Positions 1-8,868 are shown, counted from the stretch's first letter. The stretch: DNA of 39,919 nucleotides from Candidatus Zixiibacteriota bacterium (GCA_016235085.1 JACRMA010000089.1:1-39919), one strand, 5' to 3'. A program made the numbers and translations. The notes: generated by a model from the sequence alone, not told the origin.

Positions 1-230
1 TCCCCACGGTCTGTGCGTGTGATGTATGTCGGATGCAGGGGGTCGCTGCAGGTGTGCGTGATGTTAGCCGCATCGTGCTCGTTTTCCTTGATCCGATTCG
101 AACGATTGCTGAATGCCCCCGGATTCAAGGCAATAGCATCCATTTCCCGGCACACGGCTATCGAGAGCTTGATATGCTGCTCGAAGAAATCGAAGAATCC
201 GGTCTCTCGGGGCAGAAGATGCTTGAACAT
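1..230 (-). CDS. DUF47 family (PhoU-like) protein, 3' end outside the window
   Basis: The ORF track misses this gene because its stop lies beyond the left edge. Reading the minus strand from an ATG at 230 gives MFKHLLPRETGFFDFFEQH at the N-terminus, then IKENEHDAANITHT and a TYITRTDR segment. This is the standard opening of DUF47 proteins: a phenylalanine-rich helix, then the E..AD.IT...L...FIT..DR region of the PhoU-like helical bundle. About 76 codons are visible of a family usually near 210. A GGAG sits 5 nt before the ATG. DUF47 proteins usually neighbour PiT-type phosphate transporters and are thought to regulate phosphate uptake; the transporter would lie outside the window. The family call is firm, the role is inferred from the family. 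Confidence 0.82.
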   Translation of the reverse strand, partial: MFKHLLPRETGFFDFFEQHIKLSIAVCREMDAIALNPGAFSNRSNRIKENEHDAANITHTCSDPLHPTYITRTDRG

Positions 231-657
231 TTCAACTCCAGATCCTGGGGTGTTACAGCTGGAGGGAGGCGGTGCGGCACTCCAGTGGCCGTCACCCAAC
301 CAATCCCTGGTTGATCGATCCCTGCGATTGAAACCGGCAGGGGCGCCAATTTAATGGACCTGCGTGCCCCTTACAACCCCTTTGTTTTTGCGGCAAACCT
401 CTTCAGAATCACACTGGGTTGCTGTATTTCACAACACTGGCATGGCTGAGCAAACCCATTACCCCTCACCGGAATTCATTGGCGCTCCTGAATTTATGGC
501 AATCCGCCGTCGACAGAGGGTGTCTCACATCCAGCGATGGGATTTGCGCGCGCTCGATTAGCTCTACCCTAGAGTTTTCCAGATTGAACAGTCGAAAACC
601 GCAGTCTCGACATTCCCAGCCAGTCCGGGATGCCGATAGAACTTTCAGGGGGAAGGG
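231..657. other. Intergenic region between divergent DUF47-like and HDOD genes
   Basis: This stretch separates two divergent genes and so must hold both promoters, but I see no hexamer pair good enough to place one. The short ORFs across it (for example 33-314 plus and 158-349 minus) overlap the DUF47 gene antisense or have no recognisable protein character. I see no repeat of the families found elsewhere in the window. Confidence 0.4.
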
Positions 658-1626
658 ATGTCACAGATTTGTCAAAAGAGGCCGGCACTCTCTACTGAGA
701 CTGGCCCGCTAACGCTGGAAAGCGTGGTCGCCGGGTTGGGTGCATACCCGCTGCCGCAGACGGCGATTATTCCGCGTCTGATGCGGATGACATCCGATCT
801 CAACACCGACATCAGCAGCCTCGTACGTGTGCTCGCCAGCGATCCAGCGCTGGTCGCCAAGATTCTACAGCTATCGAACTCTGCCTTCTACGGCCGCCAG
901 GGCGTGATCAGCTCCCTCAACGAAGCGGTCATGGTCTTGGGGTTCTATACGATCCGTACTCTGGCGGTCTCCGCGTCTGCCTACCGCCTCTTCCGGCGCG
1001 ACGAAGACCATGAGTTCGAACAGGAGCTGTGGCGCCACTCACTGGCCGTCGGCATCGGCGCGCGTCTCGTGGCGCGACGCGTCGGGTCACGCCAGGTGGA
1101 AGAAGAAATATTCCTCTGCGGAGTCCTTCACGATATCGCCAAGCTGGTGCTTTTGCAGGAGTATCCGGAGATCTACAAGCCGGTCCTCAAGGAGGCGGTG
1201 GAGTCCGGTCTGGGGCATCTGATCGTAGAATCCTCACAAATGGGATTCACGCATGCCGACCTGGGAGCGATCATATTGGAGCAGTGGGGATTCCCGCCTC
1301 GGGTTGCCGGTATCGTACGCCGCTATAACATTCCTGATTTGCCGTTCTTCATCCGCGAACGGCAGGGGATAGGCCGGGCCGACATGGCGATGCCACACAT
1401 GGTGTGTCTCGCCCACGAGATGGCCAACAATCTGGGCTACGGATTTCTGGAACATACCAATGATGATCTCACTCTGCTGCCGTCGGCGGCGCATTTTCAT
1501 CTTGACGCTGCGGCGATCGATGAACTCTCCCAGGAAATGGCCATGGTCTATTTCGACGAGCTGGGCCACTACTCTAAATCCATGTCATCCGGACGGAGCG
1601 AGCCGCTCCGGGGCACCACACGATAG
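658..1626 (+). CDS. HDOD domain signalling protein
   Basis: A 322-residue soluble protein. Residues about 22-225 form an HDOD domain, the HD-related output domain common in bacterial signal transduction. The conserved run DPALVAKILQLSNSAFYG is at about 62-79, followed by SLNEAVMVLG. The H127 (WRHSL) and HD158-159 (LHDIAK) positions resemble true HD phosphohydrolases, but the full metal-ligand set is not evident, so enzymatic activity cannot be claimed. No receiver or GGDEF domain is attached. The ATG is preceded by AGGGGG at 5 nt. The gene stands alone on the plus strand and converges on the ABC-2 permease gene with only 8 bp between stops. The partner or signal cannot be read from the sequence. 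Confidence 0.85.
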   Translation: MSQICQKRPALSTETGPLTLESVVAGLGAYPLPQTAIIPRLMRMTSDLNTDISSLVRVLASDPALVAKILQLSNSAFYGRQGVISSLNEAVMVLGFYTIRTLAVSASAYRLFRRDEDHEFEQELWRHSLAVGIGARLVARRVGSRQVEEEIFLCGVLHDIAKLVLLQEYPEIYKPVLKEAVESGLGHLIVESSQMGFTHADLGAIILEQWGFPPRVAGIVRRYNIPDLPFFIRERQGIGRADMAMPHMVCLAHEMANNLGYGFLEHTNDDLTLLPSAAHFHLDAAAIDELSQEMAMVYFDELGHYSKSMSSGRSEPLRGTTR

Positions 1627-1634
1627 GAACCAAA

Positions 1635-3207
1635 TCAGGCAGACAACTGACGGCGCGCCCCTAAGAACCCCAGGGCGAGGAAGGCGGTTGTCAAGATCAT
1701 GTATACCACAGTCGTCCCAAGGTCTCCGGCCAGCTTGGAACTGCCAACGAAGTCCAGAGCGGGGAGAGCGTTTAGCGGCCCGATGTACCACCAAAAGAGA
1801 TAGATCACTTCGAATAGCCTCGTCGTCCTGCGCGAGAACGCGATGGGAATCCCCAATGATCTGCCAGCGCAGTCCGGCTCCACAGACGAGAACGAGTGCC
1901 ACAATCACTCCGGTCAGCCAGGCGGCCAGCAGTTGCCGGCGCAACGGGTGGGCGGCGGAGAAGACGATCTGCTGAGTGGCGTGGTGAAGCTCCCGATTTC
2001 CCAATGGAGCCCAGATCATGACGGGCCAGATGAGCGCGATCGGCACGACGATTTGCTGCACACCCTCCATTGGAACGGTAATTTCGCAGACAATTAACGC
2101 GATTGATCCCAGATACCACCACCACGGCATCGAGCGCAGGGCGAGGCGAAGAGTCGCGACAAGGATTCCGCCGAATCGTCCATGGGAGCGTCTGCCGAAA
2201 AGCGGCGTGAGGTGGACATGTTCGCCCGCGACGGACGAACTCGCTGCAGCGTCCGCGCCGCCGGCAATCCACTCCGAACCGCCACCGAAAACGCGCCGGA
2301 GTCTGGCGAATCGTGGCGGGCCCGTGCGTTCTGCCCGTTCCTTGCGGCCCGCTGCAGCAAAGCGATTGAATGGAATCGAGGCGATCATGGCGATGCCTAT
2401 CGCGATGATCAGCCACAGGAACCGCCCCAATAGATACTCCAGCGAAGCCGGTATCCCGTCCCAAACAAATGACTGTGGCAGAACGATTCGTCCTCCGTGG
2501 AAATTGAGACCAAAGTTCAAGGCCTTCTCATAGTCGGGAAAGGCAGCACGACACGCCGCCTGCATGCTTTCTATGTAGTACGAAACGCCCAGCACCTTTG
2601 GGCCGCCAAGCATCTCGCTTACCATCATGTTCGGGAAGATGAAGAAATAGACGATGTTACCGAGCGATCCACTCAGAAAAGGGATGCACTCAAAGACGAT
2701 GGCGATTGCAGAAACCAGTCCGATTGCTGGCAGGAGCAGGGTTGTGAATGGTACCAGAAAGTAGAGCGGCTTGATGATCGTGTCTTCGCCACGAATCAAT
2801 TGCAACGCCACCGCGCCAACCATCACGATGGCACCGATGACCGCGAGCACCGCGAAATTCGAGAGCCACTTCCCAACTGTGTAAACCGGTTTCGATACCG
2901 GCGTCGCCGCAATGATCTGCCCGACACGAGTCTGCCGGTCGCGGTTTATCGAGTTGCGCACCAGGTAGAATCCGAAGAGCGTCAGGAAGACGCAGGTGAG
3001 CATTGCGACCTGTGCCCCGACCCAGGCGGAGTTGTACACACCGCGATGGCCGCCGAGATCCAGCGTCGTGTAATTCGCTCCGGTCTCCGGCACGAAGATG
3101 TATGCTGAGATGACTGTGATGACCAGCGTCACCACGAAGCTGAAGCGGCGTATCCGCTCCAGAAAATCGGCACGGGCCATTTGATAGATGACACGGAGAA
3201 CGTTCAT
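1635..3207 (-). CDS. ABC-2 type transporter permease, frameshifted near its C-terminus
   Basis: Integral membrane subunit of an ABC exporter with many hydrophobic segments, starting with an N-terminal cytoplasmic stretch and TM1 (FSFVVTLVITVISAYIFV). The ORF track reports 540 residues ending at 1585, but after WQIIG the reading becomes low-complexity and hydrophilic. The overlapping -frame ORF 1635-1904 continues with IPIAFSRRTTRLFEVIYLFW and a final TM segment, ending at TGA 1635-1637. Dropping one G from the GGGG run at 1851-1854 joins the two into one protein of about 523 residues that no longer overlaps the HDOD gene. The break may be a sequencing error or a true mutation. The partner ATPase is just upstream; a palindromic repeat lies between them and no clear Shine-Dalgarno precedes the ATG. 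Confidence 0.75.
1851..1854 (-). other. Frameshift point (G homopolymer) in ABC-2 permease gene
   Basis: On the coding strand this is ATTGGGGATTCCC. With four Gs the frame reads IIGDSHRVLAQ and loses membrane-protein character. With three it reads IIGIPIAFSRRTTRLF and runs through a last transmembrane helix to a stop 8 bp from the neighbouring gene's stop. Confidence 0.65.
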
Positions 3208-3230
3208 ACTACGGTAGCCATTCGGCGTAA

Positions 3231-3300
3231 GGGAGGGCGAGGCTCCTGCCGAGCCTTGTTTCCGTGCGGAAAGATGGCTCGGCGAGAGTCTCGCCCCTCA
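3231..3300. repeat. Palindromic repeat family A, paired copies
   Basis: GGGAGGGCGAGGCTCCTGCC... (26 bp, 3231-3256) is identical to the copies near 24100 and, inverted, 24204. It is followed at about 3275-3298 by a degenerate inverted partner (GGCTCGGCGAGAGTCTCGCC). The pair sits between the stop of the ABC ATPase gene and the start of its permease, so the transcript would carry a hairpin inside the operon. Confidence 0.8.
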
Positions 3301-3322
3301 ATGTCGAGCCATTCCGCCATTT

Positions 3323-4216
3323 TCATGGTTTCCCGTTCCCCTGCCGCTGACGGTCAGCGGAAATATGAAATAGATACGCGTCCTCCAGTGTCGGTGGCGT
3401 ATGAACCGCACCGTCACCGGGCTTAGCTTCACCCACGATGCGGACGTGTACTCCATCCTCACGGCGCACCGAGCCGGTGATGAGATAGCGGTGTTTCGCG
3501 TTGGCCAATTCCGCCGACGGGATGACCCACTCCCAAACCTTGCCAGTGACGCTGCGCAGCAGGTCTTCGGGAGTGGCATGCGTCAGGAGTCTTCCGGTGC
3601 CAATGAGGGCGATGGTCGTGGCCACTGCTTCGACGTCGCTGACAATGTGGGTGGAGAGGATGACGATTCGTTCCCCGGCCAGCTCGGAAAGCAGATTGCG
3701 GAAACGGACACGTTCTTCCGGATCAAGCCCGGCGGTTGGCTCGTCCACAATCAAAAGCTCAGGATCATTGAGCAAAGCCTGCGCGATGCCGACCCGTTGC
3801 TTCATGCCTCCGGAGTACGATCCCAAAGGACGCTTGCGCGCCTCTCCGAGATTGACCAGCGCCAGAAGCTCGGCGATTCGACGTTTCGCAGCCCCGGCCT
3901 CGATTCCTTTGATCGCGGCGATGTACTGCAGAAACTCGACCGCGCTAAGATTGGGATAGACTCCGAAGTCCTGCGGCAGATATCCGAGAACCTCGCGAAT
4001 GGAATCGGGATTCTTGCGAATGTCGGTACCATTCCAGATGGCCGTACCGCTGGTGGGTTTGGTGGTCGTGGCAAGAATCCGCATCAAGGTTGATTTGCCG
4101 GCGCCATTCGGCCCCAGCAGGCCCAGTACTCCCGGCTTCAACTCAAGCGAGAAATCGCGCAGTCCCCAAACGTCGCCTTCGTAGTGTTTGCTGACGCAAT
4201 CGATCGTAAGGTTCAT
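3323..4216 (-). CDS. ABC transporter ATP-binding protein (ABC-2 exporter type)
   Basis: Cytoplasmic ATPase that powers the permease encoded directly downstream. Reading from MNLTIDCVSKHYEG gives 297 residues; the ORF-track start at 4276 adds 20 unlikely residues. An AGGAAAGG lies 7 nt before the ATG at 4216. Visible motifs in order: Walker A GPNGAGKST, a Q-loop in GYLPQDFG, signature YSGGMKQR, Walker B LLIVDEPTAGLDPEE, and the H-loop LSTHIVSD. After the nucleotide-binding domain is an extension of about 80 residues typical of ABC-2 drug or lipid exporters. The substrate is not predictable. Confidence 0.92.
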   Translation of the reverse strand: MNLTIDCVSKHYEGDVWGLRDFSLELKPGVLGLLGPNGAGKSTLMRILATTTKPTSGTAIWNGTDIRKNPDSIREVLGYLPQDFGVYPNLSAVEFLQYIAAIKGIEAGAAKRRIAELLALVNLGEARKRPLGSYSGGMKQRVGIAQALLNDPELLIVDEPTAGLDPEERVRFRNLLSELAGERIVILSTHIVSDVEAVATTIALIGTGRLLTHATPEDLLRSVTGKVWEWVIPSAELANAKHRYLITGSVRREDGVHVRIVGEAKPGDGAVHTPPTLEDAYLFHISADRQRQGNGKP

Positions 4217-4361
4217 CCAGGTGCCTTTCCTGAGATTGTGCAGCGCATGGTCGTCATCGCAGAGTAGTTGAAGCAAGATACGAGCGGATCGAAGGCAGGT
4301 TGCAGGGAATCTCTCAGATGGCGGAATCCCGCATCATCAGGCCGCTCTCGATCTTCAAAAT

Positions 4362-4404
4362 CCCCTCAAAAACAAACAGGGGCGAGTCGAAAGACGCGCC
4401 CCTG
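4362..4404 (-). terminator. Rho-independent terminator of the SPFH gene
   Basis: On the minus strand CAGGGGCG pairs with CGCCCCTG (4377-4404, 8 bp, 12-nt loop) and is followed by TTTGTTTTTGAG. It starts about 25 bp past the SPFH stop codon and separates that gene from the ABC ATPase gene. Confidence 0.75.
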
Positions 4405-4429
4405 GATTGTTGTCCGTCAATCTGATTCG

Positions 4430-6388
4430 TCAGTTGCTGGGCGCTGCCGGCTTATCTCCCACAGACGTCATCGCTTTACCCTGCTGCGCCATCATTGTCG
4501 CCAGCCACGCGTTCCAGAGCGTCCCGCCGTTCTGGTCGTTGCCGCTCGTCACGAGGAAGTCCGGTGTGATTCGAATCTTCCCGGCTGCGACCTGCTCCAT
4601 CACCCGGATGAGTGCCAGACGTTCGGGGCCGACCACCCGCGCCTGTGCCTCATACGCGCTGGCAATACCCTGGCCCACCTGAATCTCGCGTTGGGCATCG
4701 CCCTCGGCGCGAATCTTGGTGGCATCACGGTCGCCCTTGGCCTTTTCGATGGCCGCCTGCGCCATGTCGGTGTTGATGTCGATCGATAGCTTGGCGTCGA
4801 TCACATCCTTTTGCTTGTTGGCGCGGGCAGTTTTCTCCTCGACTTCGATGCGCTCCTCCTGCGCCCTCGCCTGTTGCTGGTACTGCTCTTGCTGTTGAAT
4901 CGCGATTTCTTTCAACGTCTGCGTATCCAGCAGGGATTGATCGACGGAGATGTACGCAATCAGCAGATTCTGGGCTTCGACATGATACTTGTCGAATTCC
5001 TCGCGTGCTTTCTCCAACGCGTCCTTTTGCAATGCGGTACGCTGCTGAATGAAGTCGATGGCTTTCTTCTCACCGGCATTGTTTCGGAATGACGAATCGA
5101 TCAGCGGGTGCACAATTTGTTCGATCAAGTTTGCCACCGAGCCGAAGCGCGCGATGATAAACGCCGCATGCTGTGGTCGAATTCGGATGATCAAACGAAC
5201 GTCAACCTCGAGTTTGAAACCATCCTTGGACGTCACCGTGAGCTGGCTGAATTTGAAGAACTCTGTGGCCTTCTTGCTCTCGATCTCCTCGGAGGGAGGT
5301 TCGGCTGGTCCCCGGCTGCGCTCATGCTTCTCCGTGCGAATCTCGGCACCGGCGGCCCAGTCGATGGTGACCGCGCTGGTGGGCACGAGGAAGGCAGAGA
5401 ATGCCAGCGGGTTGAGATTGTACTTGCCTGGGGCGACCGGCTCCCGCCAGATGCCGCGCTCCAGCTTTTCCGCATTCAACACCACTTCTTCGCGCTCATG
5501 AATCTGCTGCTGCAGATCGGGCGATTGTGCAATTCCGTGCGGGAGCGACTTGTCGCGAACGAGCTCCTGGCCGATGTTGGACCGAAGCACGGCGACGTAC
5601 CCGGGCGGAATTTCCACGATCGGAAATTCACTCACCTCGAACAAGAGAGGGTTGATGTAGTATTGGCCGGGCTGAAGCGAATCGAGCTGTGGTCCGCGAT
5701 AACCGCCATTTTCGACAAACGCCTGCCCATCCTGGAAGAAATTGTGGGAACGGCGCGGTTGCCCCGATGCGGGCGGTGTTCCTCCGAGTTCCTCTTCCGG
5801 ACGGGGGGCGATCAGGTACCCCGGCGGCAGGGGCCGGCCATCGGCCGCCACAATCACACCGATGTGTTCCTCGGTCACCTGCGTGGCTGGACGGTTTTGG
5901 ACTCGGAACATGCGCGTGTTGATACGATACACTCCGGGACGCAGAATTCCGATTTGCGGGCCCTTCTTGCCCTTGGGGAGCGGCCGGTTCGGGTCGCGTC
6001 CAAACAGAAACGTCTCGGCATCCTGGTACGAGTCGCATTCAATTTCGTCACCAAGAAGCCGGCCCATCGGAATCGGTTCACCGTCGATCGCTTCGACGAC
6101 ACCGATCTGTTGCGCGCCGATCACCGTGACCGGCACCCGTTCGACTTTCCAGATGATCGGAATGAACCAATAGAGCCCCGGCATCAGCTTCCGGGCCTGA
6201 ACACCGACTTCATTCTTCCGGGCGATGACCCGTCCCGGCGGCATTTGCTTCCCGAACATCTTGCGCGTCGGTATCCCGACACGGTCGTCGGGAATGAATT
6301 TGAATCCCGACAACAGGAAGATCGCCAGGATAAATCCGCCGATCGCAATCAGGACATAGAGCAGATTGACGCCTACCGCTTCATTCAT
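4430..6388 (-). CDS. SPFH/flotillin-like membrane protein with N-terminal beta repeats
   Basis: A 652-residue protein with one N-terminal membrane helix (residues 8-28). Residues about 36-345 hold four diverged repeats of roughly 55-90 residues. Each has a GVV/GVI strand, a DGxPxPxG turn, a GPQxxxLxPGxYxINP stretch and a final strand (copies near 36-90, 95-170, 175-261 and 264-345). An SPFH/Band 7 domain follows at about 375-480, then an Ala/Glu/Gln-rich coiled coil (about 450-600) and a short tail. Flotillin-type SPFH proteins form membrane-bound oligomers, and many scaffold or regulate membrane proteases. GGGAGGG lies 6 nt before the ATG. It is the only gene between a terminator and a repeat element, so it is probably monocistronic. 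The repeat-SPFH-coil order recalls the eukaryotic major vault protein; that comparison is mine and untested. Confidence 0.82.
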   Translation of the reverse strand: MNEAVGVNLLYVLIAIGGFILAIFLLSGFKFIPDDRVGIPTRKMFGKQMPPGRVIARKNEVGVQARKLMPGLYWFIPIIWKVERVPVTVIGAQQIGVVEAIDGEPIPMGRLLGDEIECDSYQDAETFLFGRDPNRPLPKGKKGPQIGILRPGVYRINTRMFRVQNRPATQVTEEHIGVIVAADGRPLPPGYLIAPRPEEELGGTPPASGQPRRSHNFFQDGQAFVENGGYRGPQLDSLQPGQYYINPLLFEVSEFPIVEIPPGYVAVLRSNIGQELVRDKSLPHGIAQSPDLQQQIHEREEVVLNAEKLERGIWREPVAPGKYNLNPLAFSAFLVPTSAVTIDWAAGAEIRTEKHERSRGPAEPPSEEIESKKATEFFKFSQLTVTSKDGFKLEVDVRLIIRIRPQHAAFIIARFGSVANLIEQIVHPLIDSSFRNNAGEKKAIDFIQQRTALQKDALEKAREEFDKYHVEAQNLLIAYISVDQSLLDTQTLKEIAIQQQEQYQQQARAQEERIEVEEKTARANKQKDVIDAKLSIDINTDMAQAAIEKAKGDRDATKIRAEGDAQREIQVGQGIASAYEAQARVVGPERLALIRVMEQVAAGKIRITPDFLVTSGNDQNGGTLWNAWLATMMAQQGKAMTSVGDKPAAPSN

Positions 6389-6478
6389 ATCGATCCCTCC
6401 CAGTCATATATCGCTAATCCGCTAGCCCGATACGAGGCCAATATCTTGATCTCGCTTCCCACGCAAACAAGTCCTTCC

Positions 6479-6533
6479 GGGAGGGGGAGGCTCCCGCCGA
6501 TCCTCAATTCTGCGCGGGGAAGAGGCTCGGCAG
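6479..6533. repeat. Palindromic repeat family A, degenerate pair
   Basis: GGGAGGGGGAGGCTCCCGCC followed about 20 bp later by the inverted half GAGGCTCGGCAG. It is a diverged copy of the 3231 and 24100 elements, in the spacer between the MacB-type permease and SPFH genes. Confidence 0.65.
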
Positions 6534-6584
6534 TCCGCCACGGCGGATCGCGCTCCCGGAATGGGCAACGTATTCAAACGCATG

Positions 6585-8051
6585 TCACTCATTCCTAAGC
6601 GCCTCTACCGGGTCCACCCGGGCGGCCCGCGCTGCCGGATAGAGCCCCGCAACGAGACTCACGACCAGACCGAAAAGAAATGCCGTGAGGATCAGCCACA
6701 GGGGAAGGTCGAATAGTTCGAAACGCGGGATGCCCTCTTTTTCCATGAATGCGCGGGCGATGACCGCCGCGACGCGTGTGATCAGCCAGCCAAATACAAT
6801 TCCTGCGGCCGCTCCAATCGAGCCGATCATTCCCGACTCAGCGAGGAACAGCACTCGGATGTCCCGTTCCTCAGCACCCAACGATTTCAGAATCCCGATC
6901 TCGCGCGTGCGTTCGATGATCGACATCACCATCGTGTTGACAATCCCGAGCGACGCGGTGACCAGGGCAATGAGGCCGACCACGCTCAGTCCCAGCTTGA
7001 AGTAGAAGAAGAACTTCCGGATTTCCTTGAATTCCTCGGCGTAACTGAAGGTCCGGAATCCCATCGCTTTGACCGAATCGCGAATCGGTTCATAGGCGAC
7101 ATTGGGATCGAGGCTCAGCGTAATGTGGGGATATTCCTTGCCGGCCGCCTCTCCTGCGCCGCCAAACAATGTGCCGCTGCGCAACGATGCGAGAAGTTCG
7201 GTGGGGTCATCGCTGAATCCTCCGGTGCGAAACCGCGCAGCCCGTCCGGCGGGAATCACGATCGGCTTGATCGTGGCGCGGCCATGCGGACGGCCCTCGA
7301 GCACACCGCTGATGGTCAGCGTATCGCAAACGACCGACCGCGCATTCAGGAACCCGTCCATGAATCGCGACAACGCCGCATTGGCTTCCTGCCGCCCGAG
7401 CCGCGACCAATACTCCACATACTCCAGTGAGTCACGGCGAATTTGCTGAAAGCGGTCGCGCAGCCTGCCGGGCATGCCCCGGAACACATAAGCGACACCG
7501 CTGTCCAGCGAGGCCAGTTTGGCGGACACGATGATGCGCTGCCCCACCAATGAATCCGGATTCTTGATGTGCAGTGCGGTCATCAGATCTTCGGTTACCA
7601 GAGCCTGATTGGCCGAATCACCGGTGAAGAGTTTCCCGGCGACTGTCTGCGAGTAGAACTTCGTTTGAATCGCGGCCTCCGGCAGCGACTGCGCGGTGGA
7701 GGAAAGTGTCGTGTCTCGGACGGTGACTGTGACCGAAAACGCGTCGAATGGATACGCGAGCTGCACGCCGGGGACACCGGCCAGTTTGCGAAGCGCCTCC
7801 CGATCAAGGACAGCCGGTGTGCCCGCCGAATCAGTCGCTTTGGTCTTGTCCGGCGGGTACACCTGCATGGTCGAGAATAAACCGAGCCTGTTGTACTGCT
7901 CAGTGACGTTCTTCTGCATGCCGGCGCCGAAAGACAGCATCGAGACGAAGGCGGCGATTGCGATCACCACGCCCGAAATCGTGAGAAACGACCGCAGCTT
8001 CATGCGCCACAAATTCCCGGTGGAGCCGGCGACCAGATCACGGAATGTCAT
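6585..8051 (-). CDS. MacB/FtsX-type ABC transporter permease
   Basis: A 488-residue permease of the mechanotransmission class. An N-terminal helix (RSFLTISGVVIAIAAFVSML) is followed by a periplasmic MacB_PCD-like domain of about 320 residues. The FtsX domain comes last, with three helices beginning near FYFKLGLSVVGLIALVTASL and ending in the typical ARVDPVEALRNE tail. Such permeases do not move substrate through the membrane; they use ATPase movement to drive periplasmic work such as lipoprotein release or efflux with a partner. Its ATG overlaps the stop of the ATPase gene (ATGA), so the two are translationally coupled. No MacA-type adaptor gene is next to it, so the substrate is unknown. Confidence 0.9.
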   Translation of the reverse strand: MTFRDLVAGSTGNLWRMKLRSFLTISGVVIAIAAFVSMLSFGAGMQKNVTEQYNRLGLFSTMQVYPPDKTKATDSAGTPAVLDREALRKLAGVPGVQLAYPFDAFSVTVTVRDTTLSSTAQSLPEAAIQTKFYSQTVAGKLFTGDSANQALVTEDLMTALHIKNPDSLVGQRIIVSAKLASLDSGVAYVFRGMPGRLRDRFQQIRRDSLEYVEYWSRLGRQEANAALSRFMDGFLNARSVVCDTLTISGVLEGRPHGRATIKPIVIPAGRAARFRTGGFSDDPTELLASLRSGTLFGGAGEAAGKEYPHITLSLDPNVAYEPIRDSVKAMGFRTFSYAEEFKEIRKFFFYFKLGLSVVGLIALVTASLGIVNTMVMSIIERTREIGILKSLGAEERDIRVLFLAESGMIGSIGAAAGIVFGWLITRVAAVIARAFMEKEGIPRFELFDLPLWLILTAFLFGLVVSLVAGLYPAARAARVDPVEALRNE

Positions 8052-8758
8052 GAGTCGGCTCCAGTCCCGGCCGGCAGCACCGTTTCCCCCGCAAACCGTC
8101 CGTAGTCCAGGCGAATAATGCGGTGGGCGTGTTCCTGCATCATGTGCAGGTCGTGCGTGGCGACAACCACGGTGAGTCCTTCGCGATTGAGTTGGGACAT
8201 CAACGCGGCAATCTGCGCCGCGTTCTCCCGGTCCAGATTCCCGGTCGGCTCATCGGCGAAGAGGATGTCCGGCTTCTTGACCAGAGCGCGGGCAATCGCC
8301 ACGCGCTGCTGTTCTCCGCCCGACAAATCTCCGGGCCGGTGGTCGATCCGGTCGGACAATCCGAGACGCTCCAGAATGTCGATGGCCCGGCTGCGACGGT
8401 CCTTCACCGGTGTGCGATTGAAATACAGCGCCATCTCGACATTGCGCAATGCCGTCTGATGCGGGATCAAGTTGAACGCCTGGAAAACCATTCCCACCCG
8501 ATGGGCACGGTACGCGGCCAGTTCGCGCCGATTCATGGTACTGAGGGCGGTCCCTTCGATCTCGATTGTCCCTGCGGTCGGCGTGTCGAGTCCGGCGAGC
8601 ATATTGAGAAGGGTGGACTTCCCTGATCCCGAAGACCCGACCAGTGCGAGGAACTCCCCCCGCCGCATTTCGAGATCGAAGTTATCGACGGCGCGTACCT
8701 CCTGCGGTCCGCGGCGATAGTGCCGGCACAATCCACTCGTCTTCAGCCAGACGTTCAA
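8048..8758 (-). CDS. LolD/MacB-type ABC transporter ATP-binding protein
   Basis: A 236-residue ATPase of the LolD/MacB/FtsE class that pairs with the following FtsX-type permease. Motifs: Walker A GSSGSGKST, Q-loop MVFQAFNLIP, signature LSGGEQQRVAIARAL, Walker B ILFADEPTGNLD, H-loop VVVATHDLHMM. The reading begins at a TTG (8758), which overlaps the TGA of a 37-codon ORF (ATTGA). Its length fits the family, so the non-ATG start is credible, with translational coupling from the small ORF as a possibility. Confidence 0.92.
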   Translation of the reverse strand: MNVWLKTSGLCRHYRRGPQEVRAVDNFDLEMRRGEFLALVGSSGSGKSTLLNMLAGLDTPTAGTIEIEGTALSTMNRRELAAYRAHRVGMVFQAFNLIPHQTALRNVEMALYFNRTPVKDRRSRAIDILERLGLSDRIDHRPGDLSGGEQQRVAIARALVKKPDILFADEPTGNLDRENAAQIAALMSQLNREGLTVVVATHDLHMMQEHAHRIIRLDYGRFAGETVLPAGTGADS

Positions 8759-8868
8759 TCCGTGACTCCGTTCACAGTGAAGATCGGCTCGTCATCCCGC
8801 GCCGTGCGCTGGGTGGCCGTGTCGATGATGGCACCCCGGCCGGTAACAGGATACGTGCTGGAGTTCAT
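8755..8868 (-). CDS. Possible small ORF (37 aa) overlapping the ABC ATPase start
   Basis: Below the size limit of the ORF track. An ATG at 8868 opens 37 codons (MNSSTYPVTG... DDEPIFTVNGVTD) ending in TGA at 8757-8755, which overlaps the TTG start of the ATPase gene. An in-frame TGA lies two codons upstream, so this is not the tail of a longer frame. The Shine-Dalgarno is weak (GAAGA directly before the ATG). The peptide has no signal sequence or membrane segment and I do not recognise it. It may be a real small gene, a coupling leader, or chance. Confidence 0.3.
   Translation of the reverse strand: MNSSTYPVTGRGAIIDTATQRTARDDEPIFTVNGVTD

Noticed and set aside
1594-1610. CGGAGCG-AGC-CGCTCCG hairpin as a terminator between convergent genes
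   Set aside because: It lies inside the HDOD coding end and no T-tract follows on either strand.
2497-3108. 203-aa plus-strand ORF
   Set aside because: Antisense to the ABC-2 permease; charge-rich shadow of hydrophobic codons.
5108-6598. 496-aa plus-strand ORF
   Set aside because: Antisense to the SPFH gene, which has clear domains and a Shine-Dalgarno. Arg/His/Asp-rich composition with no motif; a shadow frame in GC-rich DNA.
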